Positions 19,213 through 26,438 of a DNA stretch of 64,000 nt are shown here, in pieces. Location: assembly GCA_026709935.1 (NCBI GenBank), contig JAPOSC010000065.1:62001-126000 (forward strand), in the 5' to 3' direction. The first letter of the stretch is position 1; each line of letters begins with the position of its first letter. The DNA comes from Thiotrichales bacterium. GTDB taxonomy: Bacteria > Pseudomonadota > Gammaproteobacteria > HK1. The position numbers were made by a program, and so were the translations under genes. The notes beneath the pieces are model-generated. The model searched no databases and was not told where the DNA came from. It saw nothing but the letters and a program-made list of their open reading frames with translations.

Positions 19213-19986
19213 ATGACCACACGCCGCGCGCTCATTGTCGAGGACAACCGCGAGATCGCGGCGCTGGTCAGTTTGCACCTGCGGGACGTGCAGTGCGAAG
19301 CGGATGTCGCCCACGACGGGAAGCGGGGTCTGGAGCTCGTGTCGAGCCGCCGCTACGATCTGGTGGTACTCGATCTGATGCTCCCGGAGATGGACGGCCT
19401 CGCGCTGTGCCGGGAGATCCGCACCCGGCCGGGCTATGTCCCCATCCTGATGCTGACCGCCAAGTCGAGCGAACTCGACCGGGTGCTCGGCCTGGAGATG
19501 GGCGCGGACGATTATCTGGTCAAGCCGTTCAGCGTGCGCGAGCTTCAGGCCCGGGTCCGGGCGCTGTTCCGGCGGGTCGAGGCCCTCACCGTCCCGGCCG
19601 GCGCGATCGACGCGGACGAGGTCATTGAACGCGGCGCGCTCCGGATCGAGACCGACAAGCGGCGCGTCAGCATCGACGGCGCGGAGGTCTCTCTCACCGC
19701 CCGCGAATTCGACCTGCTGCTGCACTTCGCGCGTCATCCGGGACAGGTGTTCAACCGCCCGCGGCTGCTCGACCAGATCTGGGGCTACAACCATGAAGGG
19801 TACGAGCACACCGTGAACTCGCACATCAACCGCCTGCGGGCGAAGATCGAGCGCGATCCCTCCAGCCCACGCTACATCCTCACAGTGTGGGGGGTGGGGT
19901 ACAAGTTCTCCGACCGCCTCGACGCTGGCGACCATTCCGAACCGGCGAGCGAGCCACGCGCGGACGATACCCCGCCGGAACTCTGA
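19213..19986 (+). CDS. OmpR-family DNA-binding response regulator
   Basis: The 257-aa two-component regulator has a receiver domain (residues 1-120) with the acidic pair in LIVEDNREIA, the phospho-acceptor Asp in DLVVLDLMLPEMDG, the Thr in ILMLTAKS and the Lys in DDYLVKPF. A winged-helix effector domain follows (LTAREFDLLLHFARHPGQVFNRPRLLDQIWG ... EHTVNSHINRLRAKIE). It is followed 13 bp later by its cognate histidine kinase. Targets are unknown; the alcohol and aldehyde dehydrogenase genes directly upstream are candidates by proximity only. Confidence 0.94.
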   Translation: MTTRRALIVEDNREIAALVSLHLRDVQCEADVAHDGKRGLELVSSRRYDLVVLDLMLPEMDGLALCREIRTRPGYVPILMLTAKSSELDRVLGLEMGADDYLVKPFSVRELQARVRALFRRVEALTVPAGAIDADEVIERGALRIETDKRRVSIDGAEVSLTAREFDLLLHFARHPGQVFNRPRLLDQIWGYNHEGYEHTVNSHINRLRAKIERDPSSPRYILTVWGVGYKFSDRLDAGDHSEPASEPRADDTPPEL

Positions 19987-19999
19987 TCCGCCGCACCAC

Positions 20000-21517
20000 A
20001 TGTTCCGCACCCTCTACGGCAAACTCTCGGTCGCGCTGGTGGCGATCGTGTTCGCGATCGCTGCCCTCTACGCGGCGCTGACCCTGTTCGCGACCCGACA
20101 CCATCTGCAGGCGACCGAACAACGCCTCAACCGCGATCTCGCTCGCGACCTGGTGGCGGATCGCAATCTCGTCGAGGCGGGACGCATCAACGAGTCGGCC
20201 CTGAAGGGCATGTTTCACGATTACATGATAATCAACCCGAGCATAGAGATTTATTTGATTGATCTGAAAGGGAAAATACTCTCATTCTCCGCCGATCCAG
20301 GGGTCGTGAAGCGCAAGCGGATCTCGCTCGAACCGGTGCGCGCGTTCCTCTCCGGCGACGCCGCCTATCCTCTGCTCGGCGACGATCCGCGCAGCCACGA
20401 CGGCCGGAAGGCCTTCTCCGTCACCCCGGTGCCGAGCGACGAGAATCCGCAGGGGTACCTCTACGTGGTGCTCCTGGGAGAGCGCGTCGACTCCATCGCC
20501 GCGCTGCTGCATACCAGCTTCATCGCGCGCTACAGCGCCCTCGCTCTGATCGTGAGCGTGGTGGTGGGGTCGCTGGCGGGGCTCGTGGTGCTGCGCGCGA
20601 TGACCCGCCGACTCCGTCGTCTCACCCACCACATCGATCGGTTTCGAGCGGCGGGGTTTCGGGCCTCCGAACCCTTCACCACCGGCGGCCCGGGCAATGA
20701 CGATGGCAATGGGGATGGCGACGGCGACGAAATCGCCCAGCTCGGACGCACGTACGACGAAATGGCGGCGCGCATCGGCGAGCAGCTCGACGCGCTGGAG
20801 AAGACGGACGCCCTGCGGCGCGAGATGGTGGCGCATGTCTCGCACGATCTCCGCACCCCGCTGGCGACGCTGCACGGCTACCTGGAGACATTGAAGCTCA
20901 AGGACGTGGAGCTCGACCCGGCCGAGCGGGAGCGCTACCTGGCGGTGGCGCTCGATCAGAGCGAGCGGCTGCGCCGGCTCGTGGGTGATCTCTTCGAACT
21001 CGCGAAGCTCGATGCGCACGAGCAGGCGCCGGTATGCGAGCCGATCTCGCTCGCCGAGCTTGCCAGTGACATCGCGCAGAAATTCCAGCTCGAAGCACGC
21101 CACCGGGGATCGACCATCGACATCGACGCCGCGGACGGGCTGCCGATGGTCGACGCGGACATCGCCCTGGTCGAACGGGTGCTGGAGAATCTGATCGACA
21201 ACGCGCTGTCGCATTCACCGGACGGCGGGGCGATCCGCATCCCCATCGCCGCCGAAGGAGATGCGGTGCGGGTGATGGTGTCCGACAGTGGACCGGGCAT
21301 CGCGCCCGAGCACCTTCCCCGCGTGTTCGACCGCTTCTACCAGGCCGACAACGCGCATCGGGGAACCGCCCACGCCGGCCTCGGCCTGGCCATCGCGAAA
21401 CGGATCGTGGAGCTTCACGGCGCCCGGCTGGAGGTCGAGAGCGCCCTGGGGCGGGGTACCACGTTCAGCTTTCGCCTTCCGGCCTACGCCCCGGCCAGCC
21501 CGTCTTCCGCCACCTGA
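20000..21517 (+). CDS. Sensor histidine kinase (EnvZ/BaeS-like architecture)
   Basis: This 505-aa membrane kinase pairs with the preceding response regulator. One N-terminal membrane helix (LSVALVAIVFAIAALYAALTLF), a roughly 150-residue periplasmic sensor region and a second helix (YSALALIVSVVVGSLAGLVVL) lead to a HAMP-like region. HisKA carries the phospho-His in MVAHVSHDLRTPLATLHGYLE, and HATPase_c has the N box NLIDNALSHSPDGG, G1 VSDSGPGIAPEHLPRVFDRFYQ and GLGLAIAKRIVELHG. A Gly/Asp-rich stretch (GNDDGNGDGDGDE) sits in the linker. The sensor region has a short AT-rich patch near 20220-20290. The signal is unknown. Confidence 0.93.
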   Translation: MFRTLYGKLSVALVAIVFAIAALYAALTLFATRHHLQATEQRLNRDLARDLVADRNLVEAGRINESALKGMFHDYMIINPSIEIYLIDLKGKILSFSADPGVVKRKRISLEPVRAFLSGDAAYPLLGDDPRSHDGRKAFSVTPVPSDENPQGYLYVVLLGERVDSIAALLHTSFIARYSALALIVSVVVGSLAGLVVLRAMTRRLRRLTHHIDRFRAAGFRASEPFTTGGPGNDDGNGDGDGDEIAQLGRTYDEMAARIGEQLDALEKTDALRREMVAHVSHDLRTPLATLHGYLETLKLKDVELDPAERERYLAVALDQSERLRRLVGDLFELAKLDAHEQAPVCEPISLAELASDIAQKFQLEARHRGSTIDIDAADGLPMVDADIALVERVLENLIDNALSHSPDGGAIRIPIAAEGDAVRVMVSDSGPGIAPEHLPRVFDRFYQADNAHRGTAHAGLGLAIAKRIVELHGARLEVESALGRGTTFSFRLPAYAPASPSSAT

Positions 21518-21663
21518 CGGTGACCCAGGTGTGGCCTGCGGTGTAGCTCGGGTATTTCGCCGGCCGGGCTTGTAGCGCATGATCCGTATTCCTGCGCCAT
21601 GCGGCGCCTGCAATCCCCCAAAATCCCGACCAAACCCTCAATCAACCTCTAACCAAACCCTGA

Positions 21664-22692
21664 ATGGAGCCCCTCGTGCAGCCAGTCGATCTGAGAAGCG
21701 ACACCGTCACCCGTCCCACACCGGCCATGCGCGCCGCGATGGCGGAAGCGGAGGTGGGTGACGACGTCTTCGGGGAGGACCCGACCGTCAACCGGTTGGA
21801 GGCCATGTCGGCGGAGCGGTTCGGCCACGAAGCCGCGCTCCTGGTCGCGAGCGGCACCCAGGGCAACCTCCTCGCGCTGCTCACCCACTGCGGCCGCGGC
21901 GACGAGTACATCTGCGGTCAACGCGCCCACAACTACCGCACCGAAGGCGGGGGCGCGGCCGCGCTCGGGGGCATCCAGCCCCAGCCGGTGGAGGTCGAGG
22001 CGGACGGCACTCTCGATCTCGATCGGGTCGCCGCCGCCATCAAGCCGGACGACTTCCACTACGCCCGCACCCGCCTGCTGAGTCTGGAGAACACCATTTC
22101 GGGCCGGGTGCTGCCGCTCGACTACATGCGCGCGGCGCGCGCCCTGTGTGACCGTCACGGCCTCGCCCTGCACCTCGATGGGGCGCGGGTGTTCAACGCC
22201 GCGGTGGCCCTCGGGGTGGAGCCGGTCGAGATCATGTCGCTGTTCGACAGCGTGTCGATCTGCCTCTCCAAGGGGCTCGGCTGCCCCGCCGGCACCGTGC
22301 TGGTCGGCGCGCGGGATTTCATCGCCGAGGCGAGACGATGGCGCAAGGTGGTGGGCGGCGGCATGCGTCAGGTCGGGTTCATCGCGGCGGCCGGAATCCA
22401 CGCCCTCGACCACCACGTCGAGCGGCTCGAAGCGGACCACGCCAACGCCCGGCGGCTGGCCGATGGCCTCGCCCACGTCGACGGCATCGACGTCGATCAC
22501 AACGCGGTCCGGACCAACATGGTGTTCGCGAAAGTGGCGCCGGACCGGGTCGAGGACTTCGTCTCCCACTGCGAGCAGCACCAGGTGCTCATCCGGCCCA
22601 TCAATCCGAACCGCCTGGTGACCCATCTCGACATCGACGCCGACGGGATCGACCACGCCGTCGGCGTGATGCGGAAATTCTTCGACGCCTGA
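21664..22692 (+). CDS. ltaE: Low-specificity L-threonine aldolase
   Basis: A PLP enzyme of the beta-eliminating lyase family that cleaves threonine or allo-threonine to glycine and acetaldehyde. The 342-aa protein begins QPVDLRSDTVTRPTPAMRAAM, has the GTQGNLLALLTHCGRGDE cofactor region, HLDGARVFNAAVALG, and the PLP lysine in SVSICLSKGLGCPAGTVLVG. Length is standard. It heads a tightly spaced run of five genes: the next start is 14 bp downstream. Supply of glycine or cleavage of a beta-hydroxy amino acid are both possible roles in that pathway. Confidence 0.93.
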   Translation: MEPLVQPVDLRSDTVTRPTPAMRAAMAEAEVGDDVFGEDPTVNRLEAMSAERFGHEAALLVASGTQGNLLALLTHCGRGDEYICGQRAHNYRTEGGGAAALGGIQPQPVEVEADGTLDLDRVAAAIKPDDFHYARTRLLSLENTISGRVLPLDYMRAARALCDRHGLALHLDGARVFNAAVALGVEPVEIMSLFDSVSICLSKGLGCPAGTVLVGARDFIAEARRWRKVVGGGMRQVGFIAAAGIHALDHHVERLEADHANARRLADGLAHVDGIDVDHNAVRTNMVFAKVAPDRVEDFVSHCEQHQVLIRPINPNRLVTHLDIDADGIDHAVGVMRKFFDA

Positions 22693-22706
22693 GACCGGGA
22701 GCGATC

Positions 22707-23489
22707 ATGATCCGCGCCATCACCTTCGACCTGTGGGACACCGTCATCCACGACGATTCGGACGAGCCGAAGCGAGCCGCGGCCGGCTTGCCCTCCAAAC
22801 GCGAGGCGCGTCGGGCGCTGGTGCGGGAAGCGCTCGTCGATCACGGAACGGTTCCGGCTGGCGTCGTCGACGCCGCCTACGACGTGGCCGACGCCGCCTT
22901 CAACAAGGTGTGGCACGATCAGCACGTCACATGGTCCGTCGGCGAGCGGCTCTCGGTGCTGCTCCGCGGCCTCGACCGCGCGCTGCCCGATGCAGTCCTG
23001 GCCGATGTCACCGCGCGGATCGAGGAGATGGAGATCGACGTGATGCCGGATCCGGTGCCGGGGATCGGCGACGCCATCGAGGCGCTCGCCGCCCGCTATC
23101 CTCTCGCGGTGGTGTCCGACGCGATCCACTCCCCCGGCCGGTGCCTGCGTGAGTGGTTGAATCGCCAAGGACTGCTGCGCCATTTCGGCGCGTTCGCATT
23201 CTCCGACGAGGTCGGCCGCTCGAAGCCGCATCCCCACATGTTCCGGCAGGCGGCGGAGGGATTGGGCGTTGAAGTGAGCGAAATGCTCCACATCGGCGAC
23301 CGCGAGCACAACGATGTCCGTGGCCCGCATGCGCTCGGCATGCGGGCGATCCTGTTCACCGCCACCCGCGATCGCGACCGGGCGGGCAGCACTGCGGATG
23401 CGATCTGCGCGCAGGCCGCCGACCTGCCGGCTGCGGTCGAGCGCCTCGTCGGCGCCGGCCCCGGCCGCCGTATCGGCGCCGGTCGGTAA
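22707..23489 (+). CDS. HAD superfamily hydrolase with atypical motif I
   Basis: The 260-aa HAD-like protein has motif I ITFDLWDTVIHDD, a cap domain, motif II-like LAVVSDAIHS, the motif III lysine in GRSKPHPHMF and the motif IV acidic pair in MLHIGDREHNDVRGPHALGM. In motif I the position two residues after the nucleophilic Asp is Trp (D-L-W-D-T), where classic phosphatases have the acid/base Asp, so activity may differ from simple phosphatase. ATG 22707 follows ACCGGGAG. It is second in the threonine aldolase operon, with 7 bp to the next start. No substrate can be assigned. Confidence 0.83.
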   Translation: MIRAITFDLWDTVIHDDSDEPKRAAAGLPSKREARRALVREALVDHGTVPAGVVDAAYDVADAAFNKVWHDQHVTWSVGERLSVLLRGLDRALPDAVLADVTARIEEMEIDVMPDPVPGIGDAIEALAARYPLAVVSDAIHSPGRCLREWLNRQGLLRHFGAFAFSDEVGRSKPHPHMFRQAAEGLGVEVSEMLHIGDREHNDVRGPHALGMRAILFTATRDRDRAGSTADAICAQAADLPAAVERLVGAGPGRRIGAGR

Positions 23490-23496
23490 TCCTGTG

Positions 23497-24354
23497 ATGG
23501 CGTCCCTGCACTTCCTGGTCATCGACGGATACCGCCGCGACGGGCGCGAAGGCCTCGTTGCCGCCGGTGCCACCAGCGCGGGAAAGCTCTACGAGCGCAT
23601 GCTGCTCGGCTGCCACCCGGACGCGACGGTCGACATCTTGTATCCCGCAGACCCGGGCGCCGCCCTGCCCCACGGCGCCGCCCTCGCCGCCTACGACGGC
23701 ATTGCGTGGACCGGATCGAGCCTCACGGTGTACGACGGCGACGATCCGGCGGTGCACCCGCAGGTCGAGTTCGCCCACGCCGCCTTCGAGGCGGGAGTTC
23801 CGAGTTTCGGGAGCTGCTGGGCGGCCCAGATCGCGGTGGTGGCGGCGGGGGGCCGGTGCGCGGCGAATCCGCGCGGACGCGAGATGGGCATCGCGCGCAA
23901 GATCGCCCTCACCGACGACGGACGCGCCCATCCCCTCTACCTCGGCAAACCGCGGGTATTCGACGCGTTCATCTCCCACGAGGACGAGATCACACATCTC
24001 CCGAGCGGGGCGCTCAACCTCGCCGGAAACGCCTTCTCCAGCGTGCAGGCGGTGTGCGTGACCCATCGCCGCGGCACGTTCTGGGCGGTGCAGTACCACC
24101 CCGAGTACGACCTGCACGAGCTGGCGCGGTTGACGTACGCACGCCGGGAGCGGTTGACCGGCATGGGATTCTTCGCCGATGTCGAGGCCGCCTGCGATTA
24201 CGTGAACACGCTGGAAACCCTGCACCAGAACCCGTCCCGGCGCGACCTGGCGTGGCGGCTGGGCATCGACGAGGACATCATGAACGAGGATGTGCGCCAG
24301 GCCGAGGTCCGGAACTGGATCGAGCACCTGGTACTGCCGCGCAAGCGGGCGTGA
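23497..24354 (+). CDS. Class I glutamine amidotransferase-like protein
   Basis: The 285-aa protein has the triad of a class I GATase: nucleophilic Cys in VPSFGSCWAAQIAVVA and His-x-Glu in GTFWAVQYHPEYDLHELA, with an oxyanion-type WTGSSLTVYDG strand earlier. It resembles stand-alone GuaA-like amidotransferases used in small-molecule pathways; the roughly 80 residues after HPEYD are an additional helical tail (LHQNPSRRDLAWRLGIDEDIMNEDVRQAEVRNWIEHL). No synthetase partner is fused or adjacent, so it may hydrolyse a gamma-glutamyl compound. It lies third in the five-gene run, 111 bp before the racemase-like gene. Confidence 0.85.
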   Translation: MASLHFLVIDGYRRDGREGLVAAGATSAGKLYERMLLGCHPDATVDILYPADPGAALPHGAALAAYDGIAWTGSSLTVYDGDDPAVHPQVEFAHAAFEAGVPSFGSCWAAQIAVVAAGGRCAANPRGREMGIARKIALTDDGRAHPLYLGKPRVFDAFISHEDEITHLPSGALNLAGNAFSSVQAVCVTHRRGTFWAVQYHPEYDLHELARLTYARRERLTGMGFFADVEAACDYVNTLETLHQNPSRRDLAWRLGIDEDIMNEDVRQAEVRNWIEHLVLPRKRA

Positions 24355-24451
24355 GGGGCGGGGCGCGCGGAAGCCGCAGCCCTCCCCTCGAATGTCCGCG
24401 AAGCTCCGCCCCCCGGTCGCATCGGGAACGGTTCGGGCCGAAGCAAATAGA

Positions 24452-24463
24452 ATGTCCGGACAT
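24452..24463. promoter_or_regulatory. 12-bp perfect palindrome upstream of the racemase-like gene
   Basis: ATGTCCGGACAT is a perfect 12-bp palindrome ending 2 bp before the first possible ATG (24466) of the racemase-like gene. It lies in the longest gap (111 bp) inside the five-gene run. It may be an operator for an internal promoter, and its overlap with the ribosome-binding position argues that translation starts further downstream. Confidence 0.45.
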
Positions 24464-24465
24464 CG

Positions 24466-25335
24466 ATGCCCCCGACACCGGCAAACCGAGAACACTTGAC
24501 CGTGTACAAGAAACCCGCGCGGTGGGCGGACCCCGCCAACCGGCTGTTCCCATACCAGGTGGGCTTCACCGCGCCACCGCACGATTTCGACGCCGCCCCC
24601 ACCGACTTCCTGCGCATGGCTCCGGAAGGGGTCGGCGTGCACGGGCGGATGCTGCACGTTCCGGGGTACGCTCACGAGCTCGCGCAGCGGGCCGACAACT
24701 TCCACCTGCTGGAGGAATTCGTCGAGTGCATGGCGAACAACGGTGCCGATGTGGCGGGGCAGGTCGGTACGAACTGGGTGCACTGCAACGGGACGACGCC
24801 GGAGGATATCCGAGTGTTCTGCGCCCGGTTGAGCGAGACCTGCGAGACGCCGTTTCACATGGCCGGATACTGTCTGGTGGAGGGGCTGCGGGAGCTTGGG
24901 GTGGAGAAGATCGCGCTCAACTCGGTGTACTACTGGCCCGACTGGCGCGACGGCATCGCCCGATTCCTTCGCCAAGCCGGCTTCGACCTGCTCTATGCAG
25001 GCAACTTCGTCGATCTCGGTCTCTACGACGCGCAGGCGACGGTCAACGCCCGGCACTGGATCTTCCCCGGCGAGATGGCCTCGAAGTCGATGCAGCGCAC
25101 CGCGGAGCGCGCCCCCGGGGCGGAGGCGATCGTCGTCAACGGCATGCCCAACTTCCGTCGTCCAGACGGGCTGCCGCAGCGTATCGCTTCCCTGGAAACC
25201 GAACTGGAGGCGCTGGTCGGCCTGCCCATCGTGTCCTCCGACACCGCCCTCTACTGGCGGATCTTCAAGACCCTGAGCCTCGCTCCGACCGGATCGCGCG
25301 GGCGGCTGCTCTCTACCCTCACTCCAGCGGCATGA
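24466..25335 (+). CDS. Asp/Glu racemase / maleate cis-trans isomerase-like protein
   Basis: A roughly 280-aa protein with the two-lobed fold sequence pattern of the maleate isomerase/arylmalonate decarboxylase branch: PYQVGFTAPPHDFDAAPTDFLRMAPEGVGVHGRML near the start, GVEKIALNSVYYWPDWRDGIARFLRQAGFDLL in the middle and LPIVSSDTALYWRIFKTL near the end. At the two places where these enzymes usually carry catalytic Cys I read VAGQVGTNWVHCNG and AIVVNGMPNFR, so neither Cys seems to be in its usual position (by eye, not by alignment). Starts at ATG 24466, TTG 24496 or GTG 24502 are possible. Its stop overlaps the sulfotransferase start (ATGA). Confidence 0.7.
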   Translation: MPPTPANREHLTVYKKPARWADPANRLFPYQVGFTAPPHDFDAAPTDFLRMAPEGVGVHGRMLHVPGYAHELAQRADNFHLLEEFVECMANNGADVAGQVGTNWVHCNGTTPEDIRVFCARLSETCETPFHMAGYCLVEGLRELGVEKIALNSVYYWPDWRDGIARFLRQAGFDLLYAGNFVDLGLYDAQATVNARHWIFPGEMASKSMQRTAERAPGAEAIVVNGMPNFRRPDGLPQRIASLETELEALVGLPIVSSDTALYWRIFKTLSLAPTGSRGRLLSTLTPAA

Positions 25336-26090
25336 TGCCCATGCACCGGATCCTCGCGCTGTGGGCCGTCCCGCGTTCCACCTCGACCGCGTTCGAGTGG
25401 ATGATGCGCATGCGCGGCGATCTGACCTGCTTCCACGAGCCGTTCGGCGAAGCCTGGTACCAGGGGGAGGCGCCGCTGTGGCCCCGAGTGCGGGCGGACA
25501 GCGTGCGCACCTCCGGACTGACGCTGGAGAGCGTGTGGGAAACCCTGCGCGAGGCGGCCGCGAAGGGGCCGGTGTTCTCCAAGGACTTCCCCCACTACGT
25601 CGCCCACATGTGGAACGACGAACGCCTCGGCATGTTCAACCACAGCTTCCTCATTCGGGACCCCGCGAAGACCATTTCGTCGATGTTCAGGCACTGGCCG
25701 GACTTTCATCCCGGAGAGGTGGGCGTGGTGGAGCAGCGGGCGCTGTTCGACCGCATCGCGGGCCGCCACGGCGAGGCGCCGCCGGTCCTCGACAGCGACG
25801 ACCTGCTGTCCGATCCGGCCCGGATGGTGGAGGTGTACTGCGATGCGGTCGGGATCCGGTTCATCCCCAAGGCGCTGTGCTGGGAGCCCGGCGCGCGCGA
25901 CGAGGTGAGCTGGTGGGACAGCGGCTCGTTTCACGAGAACCTGAGAAACTCCGACGGACTGAAACCACAGAAGACCCGCCACGTCGACATCACCCAGGCG
26001 CCCGACCGGGTCAGGACCGCCTACGAGGCGGTCATCGGACACTACGAGCACATGTACGCGCATCGGCTCCAGGCGCCCGGGACCGCATAG
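25332..26090 (+). CDS. Sulfotransferase family protein
   Basis: The 252-aa protein has a PAPS 5'-phosphosulfate-binding type loop in WAVPRSTSTAFEWMM, FHEPFGEAWYQG directly after it, and a 3'-phosphate-binding type segment FNHSFLIRDPAKTISSMFRHW, so it belongs to the soluble sulfotransferase-like P-loop family. Several in-frame ATGs (25332, 25335, 25341) overlap the stop of the racemase-like gene, so translation is coupled. It is the last gene of the five-gene run. PAPS use and the acceptor are inferred from family motifs; some members of this subgroup are uncharacterised. Confidence 0.78.
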   Translation: MMPMHRILALWAVPRSTSTAFEWMMRMRGDLTCFHEPFGEAWYQGEAPLWPRVRADSVRTSGLTLESVWETLREAAAKGPVFSKDFPHYVAHMWNDERLGMFNHSFLIRDPAKTISSMFRHWPDFHPGEVGVVEQRALFDRIAGRHGEAPPVLDSDDLLSDPARMVEVYCDAVGIRFIPKALCWEPGARDEVSWWDSGSFHENLRNSDGLKPQKTRHVDITQAPDRVRTAYEAVIGHYEHMYAHRLQAPGTA

Positions 26091-26109
26091 GTGATCCGGG
26101 GTTATCGTC

Positions 26110-26394
26110 TTATTCCGCCGCGGCGTGGCGCATGCATTTCTCGGGGCGCCCGAAGACGAATCTTCCGTCCTCGTCCTGATAGAACATCGCGGCCGGAGCG
26201 ATCCCGCCCGGAACTTGCACCGAGTACAGCGTGCATCCGTTCGCATCGGTGCCTCTCGGCGTGTAGATCATCCCCCCTCGTGTTTCCGGTTCAGCCGGCG
26301 GGACGATGTCCGCTTCCCGGTCTTTCGGGGTCGGGTCGCCGCCGCATCCTGCGAACAGGGACAGCACGGCTACAACCAATGCGTGAACCAACAC
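26110..26394 (-). CDS. Small hypothetical lipoprotein
   Basis: About 94 residues from a GTG at 26394: HALVVAVLSLFAGCGG gives a signal peptide and lipobox, followed by a charged linker and a compact domain TRGGMIYTPRGTDANGCTLYSVQVPGG ... AMFYQDEDGRFVFGRPEKC, which resembles small proteobacterial lipoproteins of unknown function. ATGs at 26418 and 26457 are alternative starts; 26418 lies inside a hairpin. It is convergent with the sulfotransferase gene and downstream of the autotransporter gene on the same strand. No function can be assigned. Confidence 0.6.
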   Translation of the reverse strand: MLVHALVVAVLSLFAGCGGDPTPKDREADIVPPAEPETRGGMIYTPRGTDANGCTLYSVQVPGGIAPAAMFYQDEDGRFVFGRPEKCMRHAAAE

Positions 26395-26418
26395 ATGCCC
26401 GGGCGTGGGCCCGGGCAT
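26395..26418 (-). terminator. GC-rich hairpin downstream of the autotransporter gene
   Basis: ATGCCCGGGC and GCCCGGGCAT form a perfect 10-bp stem with a 4-nt loop, about 20 bp past the stop of the subtilisin autotransporter. There is no strong T-tract after it, so it is terminator-like rather than a textbook intrinsic terminator. It also overlaps the 5' end of the small lipoprotein gene and could influence its translation. Confidence 0.5.
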
Positions 26419-26438
26419 TCTTCCGAGTCGTGGGCCAT

